From assembly GCF_900155545.1 (NCBI RefSeq), contig NZ_LT732526.1, positions 1,261,598 through 1,325,597 of the forward strand: 64,000 nucleotides of DNA, read 5' to 3'. Under the pieces are notes generated by a model that saw only the letters and a list, made by a program, of their open reading frames with translations, was not told where the DNA came from and searched no databases. Position numbers and translations under genes: made by a program. The DNA comes from Clostridium sp. Marseille-P2415 (lineage in GTDB: Bacteria; Bacillota; Clostridia; Lachnospirales; Lachnospiraceae). Of this stretch, positions 26,573 to 35,215 are shown piece by piece. Numbering within the stretch: position 1 is the first letter of the stretch; each line of letters begins with the position of its first letter.

Positions 26573-27793
26573 TTAAGAAGCAGTTATATATTTCTCATTA
26601 TGCTTCTTGTTAACAGCTTCGTTAATTCTGTTCAAGCCTTTTTCTAATGTTGCCTTAGGACAAGCCAGATTCAGTCGAATAAAACAATCCGAGTTTTGAA
26701 CAAACATATTACCTCCTTCCAACAATACTCCTGCTTTATATGCGAAAAACAGAGGCAGATTTTCATCTTTTTCAAAATAGGCGCTTAAATCAACCCATGC
26801 AAGATAAGTTGCTTCAGAAATTCTAAATTTTGCCTTTGGCAAATGTTCTGCAAAATATTCCTTTGTTATTTTAAAATTCCTGTCAAGGTATACTTGCAAT
26901 TCATTAAGCCAGTGTTCTCCCCTTTCATAGGCCGCCTGAGCCGCAGCAATGCTTAATGGATTATCAAAATTATAATGTCTGCTATACCAAATATCCTTTA
27001 GTTTATCATTGCGTATGATGATATTGGATATCATGAGACCGGCAAGGTTGAAGGTCTTACTTGGCGCCATACAGGTAATCAATCTTTTATACTCTGGCAT
27101 AATTTTACCAAGCGGAATATGCTTCTGCCCGATTCGAATCAAGTCACAATGGATTTCATCAGAAATAACCCAAAGTTTATATTTATCAATGATGTCTGCC
27201 ATTTTCTTTAATTCTGCCTCTTTCCAGACACGGCCGGTAGGATTGTGAGGATTGCAGAGGATAAATAACGTTGTCTTTTCGTCAGACGCTTTCTTCTCAA
27301 AATCCTCGAAATCAATTGTATAATACCCATCCTGATTTGTCAGATTGGAACAAACACTTTCCCGATGATTAAAATCAGCTGCATACTTAAAATAAGCATA
27401 GGATGGCGTTAAAAACAGGACTTTTTCGTCTGGTTTACATATATATTCAACCAACTCATATAAAGCAGGGATAATACCATTTGACATAACCAGGTCTTTC
27501 TTATCAAAAGTCCATTCATACCGTTTCTTACACCAAGCAGAAAATGCCTGATAATAATCGCTTGAGAATACTCTTGTGTAGCCAAAAATACGTTTGTCCA
27601 GACGCTCTCTGATTCCATCAATTACAACATCTGGTGTTGCAAACTCCATATCAGCAACCCACATTCGGATAAACTCTTCATCTTTATAGGGAAAAGTCAT
27701 CGTTTCATCAGCATGAAAGATATAATCACGAAAGCCATCTGTGTTCATGGCATTTGTGTTCACTCTATCAATCACTTCGTCAAAATCGTACAT
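26573..27793 (-). CDS. MalY/PatB-type PLP aminotransferase, probable cystathionine beta-lyase (copy 2)
   Basis: A 406-residue enzyme of the same group as the gene at 23301. EFIRMWVADMEFATPDVV near 40, CNPHNPTGRVW near 180, VISDEIHCDL near 208 and the PLP lysine in APSKTFNLAGL near 245 are present. It is the first gene of the operon that includes the NhaC-type transporter, RidA, the glutaredoxin-like protein and MalY copy 1. A TTGACT-17-TAGAAT promoter lies upstream, and an XRE regulator diverges from it. Confidence 0.92.
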   Translation of the reverse strand: MYDFDEVIDRVNTNAMNTDGFRDYIFHADETMTFPYKDEEFIRMWVADMEFATPDVVIDGIRERLDKRIFGYTRVFSSDYYQAFSAWCKKRYEWTFDKKDLVMSNGIIPALYELVEYICKPDEKVLFLTPSYAYFKYAADFNHRESVCSNLTNQDGYYTIDFEDFEKKASDEKTTLFILCNPHNPTGRVWKEAELKKMADIIDKYKLWVISDEIHCDLIRIGQKHIPLGKIMPEYKRLITCMAPSKTFNLAGLMISNIIIRNDKLKDIWYSRHYNFDNPLSIAAAQAAYERGEHWLNELQVYLDRNFKITKEYFAEHLPKAKFRISEATYLAWVDLSAYFEKDENLPLFFAYKAGVLLEGGNMFVQNSDCFIRLNLACPKATLEKGLNRINEAVNKKHNEKYITAS

Positions 27794-27843
27794 TTTTTCT
27801 TTACTTCCTCTCTTTTTTTGTACATACTATACGTTGCAAGTAA

Positions 27844-27872
27844 ATTCTACTAATAATTTTCTGTTAAGTCAA
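27844..27872 (-). promoter_or_regulatory. Promoter of the MalY-NhaC-RidA operon
   Basis: Minus strand TTGACT (27872-27867), 17 bases, TAGAAT (27849-27844), about 50 bases before the start codon. Confidence 0.7.
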
Positions 27873-27890
27873 AGCATCTATAGTTTCATA

Positions 27891-27943
27891 TAAATAGATT
27901 TTTTGTTCTTAAATTCTATTTTAAATAGATTTTTTGTTCTTAA
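27891..27943. repeat. Two identical 22-base direct repeats, 31 bases apart, between divergent genes
   Basis: Copies at 27891-27912 and 27922-27943 are identical. Between and into the second copy lies a perfect 15-base palindrome, TCTATTTTAAATAGA (27915-27929). They sit just upstream of the MalY operon's -35 and of the XRE start, so they are likely binding sites of that regulator. An extended -10 for the XRE gene (TGATACAAT, 27946-27954) adjoins. Confidence 0.7.
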
Positions 27944-28024
27944 TATGATACAATTTATGCAAGAAAGCTCAAAACCTTTAGTTTTCGACTAATAATCTAT
28001 TTTAAAGAAACTTTTGGAGGGAAT

Positions 28025-28732
28025 ATGTCAGAAATAGCAACCGAAATGGGAAAACGAATACGGACTTTTCGCCGGATGAGAAACATGTCCATAGAAGAAC
28101 TGGCTGGGATTATATGCAAAAGCAAAGCAAGTGTATCGAAATATGAAAGAGGTGATATCATACTGGACATCGTGACTTTATATGATATCGCAGAAGCACT
28201 GAAAATTCATGTGGAACAATTGTTGCCTAGTGGCACGGAACGGACTATTATTTCCACCAATGGAAAAAAGCCGGCATTTTTTAATGGAGTTTCTCAATTC
28301 TACTCCTACCTGTTTGATGGCCGGCTGAATCAAATCATACGCTGTGTTTTTGATGTATTATCAGAATCAGAAGATTCCAAATATAAAATTATGATGTATA
28401 TGAATTTTAAAGATTATAAAAATTACCAAAATTGCGAAAATACTTACTGGGGCTACATTGAACACTATGATGCACTTACAAACATACTTATGAGAAATCA
28501 GGACACCCCAATGGAACATGTCACAGCAAGTATCCTGGCTTCCTTTCTCGATTCGGATACAAAGTGGGGGCTCTTCTTTGGTATATCGTCCCGTCCAATG
28601 ATGCCAATATCTGTTAAAATGCTATTTTCAAAGAGACCGTTAAAAGAAGATGAAGCTCTTATAAAACAGTTGAAAATTTCAAGAGAAGATATACGTCTTC
28701 TAAAGCTTTATAATATGTTATCTGCTACCTAA
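28025..28732 (+). CDS. XRE-family transcription regulator
   Basis: A 235-residue regulator. Residues 8-65 are a Cro/CI-type helix-turn-helix (MGKRIRTFRRMRNMSIEELA, then CKSKASVSKYERGDI). The remaining ~165 residues are an unrecognised sensor or oligomerisation domain of YFDG and MYMNFKDYK type. GGAGG is 4 bases before the ATG. It diverges from the MalY-NhaC-RidA operon, so it probably controls it through the repeats between them. Confidence 0.85.
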   Translation: MSEIATEMGKRIRTFRRMRNMSIEELAGIICKSKASVSKYERGDIILDIVTLYDIAEALKIHVEQLLPSGTERTIISTNGKKPAFFNGVSQFYSYLFDGRLNQIIRCVFDVLSESEDSKYKIMMYMNFKDYKNYQNCENTYWGYIEHYDALTNILMRNQDTPMEHVTASILASFLDSDTKWGLFFGISSRPMMPISVKMLFSKRPLKEDEALIKQLKISREDIRLLKLYNMLSAT

Positions 28733-28748
28733 AATAACAAGGAGGCGG

Positions 28749-28820
28749 AAGGCCAGGATATGAAAGAAATGCTTACCGTTATTTAAACAGGAAAGCTCTT
28801 GTTTTATCCTGGCCTTTTTG
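28749..28820 (+). terminator. Long-loop terminator hairpin after the XRE gene
   Basis: AAGGCCAGGATA (28749-28760) pairs perfectly with TATCCTGGCCTT (28805-28816); TTTTTGTT follows. The loop is unusually long (44 bases) and contains ATG AAA GAA ATG CTT ending in TAA, an 8-codon frame preceded by AAGGAGG. Confidence 0.65.
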
Positions 28821-28854
28821 TTAATAATTTTTATTTTCAGCTATTTCCGAATGA

Positions 28855-29140
28855 TCATCTGATTGTAAAATTATAATCACATCTTTGACATTGTGAAATA
28901 ATATGTTCACCATCTTCTTTGTGATATGCACCAGCCCATTTACAAATACTTTGTAAGATGGGGACAACAGACTTTCCTTTATTCGTAAGACTATATTCCA
29001 CTTTTGGAGGAATTTCATCGTAAGATTGCTTCTGAACAATTTGATCGGCAATTAATTCGTGATTTCCATTTCCCTCCGAATATTATCAATCCATATTCCA
29101 GAGGGCAACGAATATCTTTTTCTAACTTTGGTTGATACAT
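28855..29140 (-). pseudogene. HxlR-family regulator gene with internal deletion
   Basis: In one frame (from ATG 29140) the text reads MYQPKLEKDIRCPLEYGLII and FGGKWKSRI, the start of an HxlR protein with its Cys12. In another frame it continues ELIADQIVQKQSYDEIPPKV and KGKSVVPILQSICKWAGAYH to a stop at 28855. About 32 residues that normally lie between these parts, including the recognition helix, are missing, and the frame is shifted. The gene is therefore dead as a DNA-binding protein. It overlapped the 3' end of the EamA gene, suggesting the two were once co-expressed. Confidence 0.8.
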
Positions 29141-30036
29141 TTTCGTAACCGGTGCGAAAAATTCGATATCAACAGACCCAAAATAATGATAAGCCCTCCA
29201 ACCCATTGTATTGTAGTAAGTTTTTCTTTCAGTACTATCTGAGCTGTAATAAGACCAACCACCGGAACAAGAAGTGACAGCGGAGCAACTTTTCCCGCAG
29301 GGTATTTTGCAAGCAATGTACTCCATAGACCATACCCAATCAGCGTTGCAAGCAGTGCCAGATATAAAATGGAAAAGGCGGCTGATGCGTTGATATGACT
29401 TAGCTGTTGCCAAACCAGTACAGGCTTACCAATGATTACAGCCGCTGCCAGCATCGGAAACGGCGGAACCAGGCTGGACCATATAACCATACTGAACATA
29501 TTTAAATTCTTTCCCTGTGCTTCTGCCTCTCTTGATGCATACCTTACGATAATATTGGAAATTCCCCAGAAAAGAGCGGCGATTACCGTCAGGAAAAATG
29601 CCACTCCCGGTATAGCCGCGCTGCCATGGGTTCCAATATTGCCGCTTATGAAAAAAAGACCTGCTCCAGCCACGATAAGACCTGCTATTTGACCCGCTCT
29701 GATTTTTTCCTGAAACAGCGCACCTGCAAGTAGAATCGTAAAAAATGCCTGTGACTGCAATACCACCGATGCAATCCCGGCAGGCATCCCGATATTTTCT
29801 GCATAAAAAAGGCATGAAAATTGTCCTACTCCGACGGTCATTCCATAAGCGACAATATATTTCCAACTGGTATCCGGCCGTTTTACAAAAAAGATCGCAG
29901 GCAGTGCAGCAAATACGTACCTGAATGCCACCAATAACATTGGTGACATTTCATTTACTCCAAATTTAATTACTGTAAAATTGATGCCCCACAGCACTAT
30001 AACAAATACAGCAAGTATTCTATCCCATATTTTCAT
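29122..30036 (-). CDS. EamA-family (DMT) transporter
   Basis: A 304-residue membrane protein with ten hydrophobic segments in two EamA repeats: WGINFTVIKFGVNEMSPMLL at the start of the first, and WGISNIIVRYASREA opening the second near residue 157. Members export amino acids or small metabolites; the substrate is unknown here. An HxlR gene, now broken, overlaps its end, so expression may once have responded to redox or electrophile stress. Confidence 0.9.
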   Translation of the reverse strand: MKIWDRILAVFVIVLWGINFTVIKFGVNEMSPMLLVAFRYVFAALPAIFFVKRPDTSWKYIVAYGMTVGVGQFSCLFYAENIGMPAGIASVVLQSQAFFTILLAGALFQEKIRAGQIAGLIVAGAGLFFISGNIGTHGSAAIPGVAFFLTVIAALFWGISNIIVRYASREAEAQGKNLNMFSMVIWSSLVPPFPMLAAAVIIGKPVLVWQQLSHINASAAFSILYLALLATLIGYGLWSTLLAKYPAGKVAPLSLLVPVVGLITAQIVLKEKLTTIQWVGGLIIILGLLISNFSHRLRKCINQS

Positions 30037-30104
30037 AAATTATATCTTTATTCCTCCATGAACAATCCACATCATTTGCTTCATAACCATCCTATTGCAG
30101 ATAC

Positions 30105-30143
30105 AAAAAAATTCTGCTCAGCTGCCAACCGCACAGAATTTTT
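30105..30143 (-). terminator. Terminator after the ABM-like gene
   Basis: Minus strand AAATTCTG-T-GC pairs with GC-AGAATTT (one bulge), followed by a run of T. It starts about 20 bases after the stop. Confidence 0.65.
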
Positions 30144-30162
30144 CATAATTTAGGCAACAGAT

Positions 30163-30453
30163 TCAGGCTAAACCGTAAATCTTAACCTCAGGATCCGCGC
30201 TCCATAGCGGCTTTAAGCCGACAAATACATCGTTTTTGAATAAATCGCTTGTCAGATATGCCTGTGCGTGCTCTATGCTGTCGAATCCGTGCAAAACCTG
30301 AACATCCTCATCGCGGATCAGCAGGTCTTTTGTCAGGGCGCCTTCAATTGTGTTAAGGAAAGGATCACGATAATCTGTATAAATCTTTGCTGCTGCCGGA
30401 CGATTGGCATTTTCAATTTTCATTGTAATTTCAAGATATGCTTTTACTTTCAC
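30163..30453 (-). CDS. Small ABM-like (ferredoxin-fold) protein
   Basis: A 96-residue protein: KAYLEITMKIEN, KIYTDYRDPFLNTIEGALTK, DLLIRDEDVQVLHGFDSIEH, then LKPLWSADPEVKIYGLA. It resembles the dimeric alpha-beta barrel of antibiotic-biosynthesis-monooxygenase (ABM) domains, which act on quinone-like or other small aromatics; the function of this one is unknown. The start is a GTG with AGGAGG 8 bases upstream. It diverges from a PNPOx-like gene, with two large palindromes between. A closely related, broken copy lies at 39381-39605. Confidence 0.75.
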   Translation of the reverse strand: MKVKAYLEITMKIENANRPAAAKIYTDYRDPFLNTIEGALTKDLLIRDEDVQVLHGFDSIEHAQAYLTSDLFKNDVFVGLKPLWSADPEVKIYGLA

Positions 30454-30548
30454 TGTTTGTTCCTCCTAAACATTCATATATTGCTCATTTTTTTGAGCTT
30501 GTATCAATTATAAGAAAAGATCTTTAAAAATAACATATACTTATAAAT

Positions 30549-30565
30549 TTATGAGTCACTCATAA
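30549..30565. promoter_or_regulatory. Palindromic operator 1 (ABM side)
   Basis: TTATGAGTCACTCATAA, a perfect 17-base palindrome with an odd centre, about 95 bases before the ABM-like start. Shares the AGT-N-ACT core with three other sites in the window. Confidence 0.7.
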
Positions 30566-30666
30566 TTATGTAAGTATATGTTTCAACTGAGCTGCGTTTC
30601 ACCGCCAATCGGTTCATGAAACGTTTGACGGCTGTACACAAATTATGAAACAAACAACTATGAAAT

Positions 30667-30683
30667 TTATTAGTGACTAATAA
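30667..30683. promoter_or_regulatory. Palindromic operator 2 (PNPOx side)
   Basis: TTATTAGTGACTAATAA, a perfect 17-base palindrome, with pairing resuming beyond one mismatch on each side. It is about 95 bases before the PNPOx-like start and 118 bases centre to centre from operator 1. Confidence 0.75.
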
Positions 30684-30777
30684 TTTTGCAAATATATTTA
30701 TATCATTAGGTTTCTTCATTATAATCAAGAACGTAACTCAACAAAACAATCAAAAATATCAATAGGAGGATAACAAA

Positions 30778-31164
30778 ATGAATGAAAATGTAAAAAAGAT
30801 TTTTAAAGAGCAAATGTGGTATCTGGCAACTTATTCTACAGAACCAAATGCTGTTCCTGTAGCGTTCAAAGACGTTACTGATGACGGTAAGTTGGTGGTG
30901 GGTGATGTATTCTTGGAAACAACCCTGAACAACATCAAGGTAAATGGAAAAATTGCCGTCTCTGCCAGCGATGCATCCACAATGGAGGGTTACCAAATCA
31001 AGGGTACCGCACAGTACATTACGGAAGGACCGATTGTTGACACATTCAAGAAGCTGGTTTCTGATATGTTCAATGGGGCTGTCACTGCAAAGGGCGCATT
31101 AATTATCACACCGGAAAAGGTCATTGTTACAACTCCCGGTTCAGATAATAAAAAGGAACTTTAA
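30778..31164 (+). CDS. Pyridoxamine 5'-phosphate oxidase-family (FMN split-barrel) protein
   Basis: A 128-residue protein: MWYLATYSTEPNAVPVAFK near 12-30, VVGDVFLETTLNNIKVNGKI, then GYQIKGTAQYITEGP. This is the flavin-binding split barrel typical of small PNPOx-like reductases. The cofactor is probably FMN; the substrate is unknown. It diverges from the ABM-like gene under shared operators and ends at a terminator, so the two small genes look like one regulon that handles a quinone-like or electrophilic compound (inference). Confidence 0.82.
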   Translation: MNENVKKIFKEQMWYLATYSTEPNAVPVAFKDVTDDGKLVVGDVFLETTLNNIKVNGKIAVSASDASTMEGYQIKGTAQYITEGPIVDTFKKLVSDMFNGAVTAKGALIITPEKVIVTTPGSDNKKEL

Positions 31165-31221
31165 ATCATCTCTTCAGGGTAAAATCGCTGCGTTCTAACA
31201 AGATTATCCCTCCATGCGAGC

Positions 31222-31255
31222 GGCGGCTTTGAAAAACCAGAGCCGCCATTTCTTT
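31222..31255 (+). terminator. Terminator after the PNPOx-like gene
   Basis: GGCGGCT (31222-31228) pairs with AGCCGCC (31241-31247); ATTTCTTTCTTA follows. Confidence 0.7.
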
Positions 31256-31330
31256 CTTATAAAAGACATTTCAACACTGGTTACATTTTTTCATTCCAAA
31301 TTGGAAGGTAAATTTCTTTTCCGTGGTCTG

Positions 31331-32203
31331 CTATCTGTTTCTATATGGCAGAAATTCCAGAAAACGCTTAACAGCAAGAGAGGCTGTCTTTTTTCCTCTC
31401 ATAGCCAAGCAAATCTTCCTGTAAGCCGGTACATCCAACTGCTTAGCCGTAACCCGATATGAATTACGCTGCAGGATAAGCTTTGGCAAAATACTAATTC
31501 CCAATCCGCTTTCCACCATCGCCAGGATTGCATAGTCATCCCAAGTCGTCAGTCTGACATCCGGTTTTATATCCCATTGCTGAAGGATTTCTGCAATATC
31601 TGCATTGATCCCTTCGCCCAAAAGAAGAAAAGGGAAATCGCATAAGGCGCTAACCGGAAAACGATCGCACCCGGCCAAGGGGTGATCATCAGGAATAACC
31701 ACAAGCAGGGGATCCTGCTCCAGAAAAACGGTATCCAGTTCATGATTGGCTGGCATGCGGAGGAAACCAAAATCCACCCTGCCTTCCAAAATCCACTGTT
31801 CAACCTCTGAATAATTTCCCATCAACAGTTCATAATCAATATTCGGATAGTTATTTTTAAATTCCCGTATAATATTGGGGAGCCAGTGAGTTGCAACACT
31901 GGTGATGGTACCAATTCGAATCAGGCCTGATTCCAGCCCATTTATCTCATCAACTTTTGTGAGAAGTTTTTCATATTCACAACAAACACTTTGTGCAAAG
32001 GGAAAAAGCTTTAACCCGTCGGAAGTCAGCCGGACTCCGGCTTTCCCCCGTTCCAGCAATATTACTTTCCACTCTTTCTCAAGATCATGGATCATCCTAC
32101 TAATACCTGATTGCGAATAATTAAGGATTTCCGCTGTCTTCGTAAAACTCCCATATTCTACTGTCTTAATAAATGCTAAATACTTCTGTAAATTCGTATC
32201 CAT
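31331..32203 (-). CDS. LysR-family transcription regulator
   Basis: A 290-residue LysR regulator. The N-terminal helix-turn-helix reads LAFIKTVEYGSFTKTAEILN and YSQSGISRMIHDLEKE. The sensor domain (~90-290) has the usual RIGTITSVATHWLP entry strand and GLGISILPK near 240. It diverges from the ProB gene with about 130 bases between, so it may regulate that gene or its own. The effector is unknown. Confidence 0.92.
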   Translation of the reverse strand: MDTNLQKYLAFIKTVEYGSFTKTAEILNYSQSGISRMIHDLEKEWKVILLERGKAGVRLTSDGLKLFPFAQSVCCEYEKLLTKVDEINGLESGLIRIGTITSVATHWLPNIIREFKNNYPNIDYELLMGNYSEVEQWILEGRVDFGFLRMPANHELDTVFLEQDPLLVVIPDDHPLAGCDRFPVSALCDFPFLLLGEGINADIAEILQQWDIKPDVRLTTWDDYAILAMVESGLGISILPKLILQRNSYRVTAKQLDVPAYRKICLAMRGKKTASLAVKRFLEFLPYRNR

Positions 32204-32331
32204 TTTTCACCCTTCCATCTGATTTCCTCATGCAAACCATGATAAACATTTGCTTTTGTGATAATTGTAATTATGATACACTAAATCAGAAATTAACACA
32301 AGAAATAATATATATACAGATTGGAGTTATT

Positions 32332-33129
32332 ATGAGCCTTTATCAAAACCGAATGATAATAAAAGTGGGGACATCTACATTAACAAATGAAATAGGAAAG
32401 AACAATTTGCACTCTTTTGACCGCCTGGCATGTGTCCTTTCCGACATACATAATATGGGTTATGAAATTATACTTGTATCGTCAGGTGCAATTGCTGTGG
32501 GCACAAACAAGCTGCAGATGAAAAACCGCCCTTCCAGCATGCGCCTTAAGCAGGCAGCCGCAGCCGTGGGACAATGCAGCATAATGTTCCTGTATGATAA
32601 ATTCTTCAGCGATTATGATAAAACGATCGCTCAAATTCTTCTGAACACAGATGATATAGAAAACGAAGAAAAGAAAGAAAATTTAACAAATACTTTTGAT
32701 ACTCTGCTGGATCTTGGCGTCATTCCCATCGTAAATGAAAATGACTCTGTCAGCTATACAGAAATAGAATCAGAAGACCGGCTATTCAGCGATAATGACA
32801 TGCTTTCTGCTGTTGTTGCCATTCTTTGCCGGGCGAGCAAACTGGTGATTTTCTCAGATATTGACGGATTCTATGATCACGACCCACGGCTCTATCCGGA
32901 TGCCATGTTAATAAGCAAAATCGACTGTATTGACCATAGTGTCCATAAGCTCGCCGGCGGCGCCGGGTCCCGGCGCGGAACCGGCGGAATGAAAACCAAA
33001 CTGAACGCAGCAGAACTGGTAACTGCTCAGGGTATTGATGCCATTATTACAAACGGAAAAAATCCGGATGCACTCTATGACATCATAAAGGGACACAGTA
33101 TCGGTACACTTTTCTCTGGAAAGAAATAA
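32332..33129 (+). CDS. proB: Glutamate 5-kinase, short form without PUA domain
   Basis: A 265-residue amino-acid kinase: MIIKVGTSTLTNEIG, EIILVSSGAIAVG near 47, PIVNENDSVSY near 135, FSDIDGFYDHDPR near 180 and GAGSRRGTGGMKTKLNAA near 215. It phosphorylates glutamate in proline synthesis. It ends after the kinase domain; the PUA domain of many bacterial ProB proteins is absent, as in several Firmicutes. The frame opens 53 codons earlier, but ATG 32332 has GGAG 7 bases upstream. No proA gene is adjacent, which is unusual. Confidence 0.9.
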   Translation: MSLYQNRMIIKVGTSTLTNEIGKNNLHSFDRLACVLSDIHNMGYEIILVSSGAIAVGTNKLQMKNRPSSMRLKQAAAAVGQCSIMFLYDKFFSDYDKTIAQILLNTDDIENEEKKENLTNTFDTLLDLGVIPIVNENDSVSYTEIESEDRLFSDNDMLSAVVAILCRASKLVIFSDIDGFYDHDPRLYPDAMLISKIDCIDHSVHKLAGGAGSRRGTGGMKTKLNAAELVTAQGIDAIITNGKNPDALYDIIKGHSIGTLFSGKK

Positions 33130-33141
33130 ATTCATTCCCAT

Positions 33142-34596
33142 TTATTCTGTTAAATTTATGGTGATTGCTTTTGGTCTTGTCATTGCTTCTATGGAGTACT
33201 TTACACCCTGGGTACCCATACCGGAGGCTTTTACTCCCAAAAACGGAAAATGGTCCGGACCTCTTTCTGTTTTGTTATTAATCTGTACGGTTCCTACTTC
33301 TAATTTTTCAGCAATGCGAAAAGCTTTATTGATATCTTTGGTAAATACGGAAGATTGTAAGCCATATTCTGAGCGGTTAGCTATCTCTACCGCTTCCTCC
33401 ATATTTTTTACCCGAATAATTGGAAGAATTGGTGAAAACGGTTCTTTCCATGCAATCTCCATATCCACTGTTACTTTATCCAGCAAAGTAGGATAGACTA
33501 AATTTCCTTCTCTCTTATTTCCAACAATAAGTTCTGCACCTTTAGCAATAGCATCCTGAATTAAAAACTCGGCAAAATCAGCAGCTTTCCGATCGATCAA
33601 AGGAGTAATAACTACATTATCTCTGGGATCTCCTACCGCTAACTTTTCAATTCCAGTTTTCAGCATATCCACTAACCGGTCCGCTACTTTATCTGTGGTA
33701 ATAATACGCTTCACCGCCGTACAACGCTGGCCGGAATAAGAAAATGCACCTTCAACAATATTGTTTGCCGCATATTCCAGATCGGCATCTTCCAGTACAA
33801 GAGCCGCATCCTTACCGCCAAGTTCCAGTAACAGAGGGGTCATACAGGATATCTGGGATAAATGCCTGCCTACCTCCGTACTTCCTGTAAAATTAATAAA
33901 GTCAATGCTTTCATGTGTTACAATATAGTCTCCGATCTCACTGCCTTTCCCGGTAACGGACTGCAGCACTCCCCCCGGCAATCCGGCATCCTGTAATGCA
34001 TTTACAAGATGAAGGGCGCTGACAGCCCCCTGTGTCGCCGGTTTTAATATTACCGTATTGCCCCCGATCAGCGCCGGTGCTATCTTGGAAGCTGATAAAT
34101 TAATTGGGTAATTAAAGGGTGATATGGCTAATACGGTACCAAGGGGAATTCTTTTTACATAGGATATCTTATTGCGGGAACCGCCTGGGAAATTCTCCCC
34201 GCTCACTGCTATTCCTTCCAGACTTTTTCCTACATCTGCGGTAAACCGTAGAAAATCTGCGGTTCTCTTCACTTCTGATACGGAAGATTTCTTATCTTTT
34301 GCAATCTCCATCATCAGGATATCCGATATTTCTTCTGCTCTTTCCTCCAAAAGCTCTGCCGCTTTGTATAATATTCTGGCCCTTTCAAATATCGGAACAC
34401 CGGTCCACAAGGAGAGACTTTCTTTAGAATAACGGACAACTTCATTGACCTCTTCTTTGCTGATTGCCTGTATCTCACCGACAAGAGAACCGTCTACAGG
34501 GGATGTTATGGTAATGACATTCCCCGATGCTGATTCCACCCACTGTCCATTGATTAAATTTCTATAAATAAGCTTTTTATTGCATAATCCAGACAT
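33142..34596 (-). CDS. gapN: NADP-dependent non-phosphorylating glyceraldehyde-3-phosphate dehydrogenase
   Basis: A 484-residue aldehyde dehydrogenase that oxidises glyceraldehyde-3-phosphate straight to 3-phosphoglycerate with NADP, bypassing one ATP-forming step. GapN features are strong: AISPFNYPINLSASKIAPAL near 155, the catalytic Glu in LLELGGKDAAL, the catalytic Cys in YSGQRCTAVKR near 287, and VQINNKTERGPDHFPFLGVK near 440. ATG 34596 has AAAGGAGAG upstream; the frame runs 23 codons further. It converges with proB, 12 bases apart. Confidence 0.93.
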   Translation of the reverse strand: MSGLCNKKLIYRNLINGQWVESASGNVITITSPVDGSLVGEIQAISKEEVNEVVRYSKESLSLWTGVPIFERARILYKAAELLEERAEEISDILMMEIAKDKKSSVSEVKRTADFLRFTADVGKSLEGIAVSGENFPGGSRNKISYVKRIPLGTVLAISPFNYPINLSASKIAPALIGGNTVILKPATQGAVSALHLVNALQDAGLPGGVLQSVTGKGSEIGDYIVTHESIDFINFTGSTEVGRHLSQISCMTPLLLELGGKDAALVLEDADLEYAANNIVEGAFSYSGQRCTAVKRIITTDKVADRLVDMLKTGIEKLAVGDPRDNVVITPLIDRKAADFAEFLIQDAIAKGAELIVGNKREGNLVYPTLLDKVTVDMEIAWKEPFSPILPIIRVKNMEEAVEIANRSEYGLQSSVFTKDINKAFRIAEKLEVGTVQINNKTERGPDHFPFLGVKASGMGTQGVKYSIEAMTRPKAITINLTE

Positions 34597-35215
34597 ATTA
34601 TTCTCTCCTTTCAATGCCTTCATAATTTTCATATGCTTATAATATACCATAGATATAAGAATCAAATACCAATATTATTGCAATATAATCTGTCAGCTCC
34701 ATTCAGAAGATTTCCTGCAGTTCTCTTAAAATTGTAATTTTTTAGATATTTATGGCATTTAAACAATCGATTTATCGGTTTAGAGGGAATTATGGATTCA
34801 AAATATTTCATGAATTTTAAGTATTAACTGGTAAAACTTTTATATAGATGTATGATATATATAGTATCATACAGTCCGGACCGCAAGCAAAACCGCATAA
34901 TAAATTCCATGTTCCGGAATATCCTATCGGCAAATTCATCAGGAAAACACATCAGATAAATCCACAGATTATATTATACCGCAGTTTTCAGCCGTAAGTC
35001 CTGCCAAGCTTATATATCAACGATCATAAACAGGTCTTATTTGTATGCAATGAAATACCACATATACAAAAGAACCTGGCAGCGGCTTATTGATAATTCT
35101 TAACCCCAATGAAAGGAGGGTGATATCGTCTAAGCAGATTTTGAAAAGAGAAGAAAGGTGGTGAAATTAAAATCGTCATGTTAATGTTAATCAAAGTTTA
35201 GAAAGGAGCGTATTT
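34597..35215 (+). promoter_or_regulatory. Long leader of the DUF5695 protein gene
   Basis: About 620 bases without a convincing gene. TGTATGATA (34849-34857) and TATCATACA (34865-34873) form a 9-base inverted repeat, a candidate operator. An 11-codon frame with GAGGG before it starts near 34793. Near the 3' end three ribosome-site-like stretches occur (AAAGGAGGG ~35113, AGAAAGGTGG ~35153, AGAAAGGAGCG ~35201), the last serving the real start. No riboswitch fold was recognised. Confidence 0.4.

Noticed and set aside
27891-27943. Possible mini CRISPR array
   Set aside because: Only two units with a 9-base spacer and no cas genes; an operator repeat fits better.
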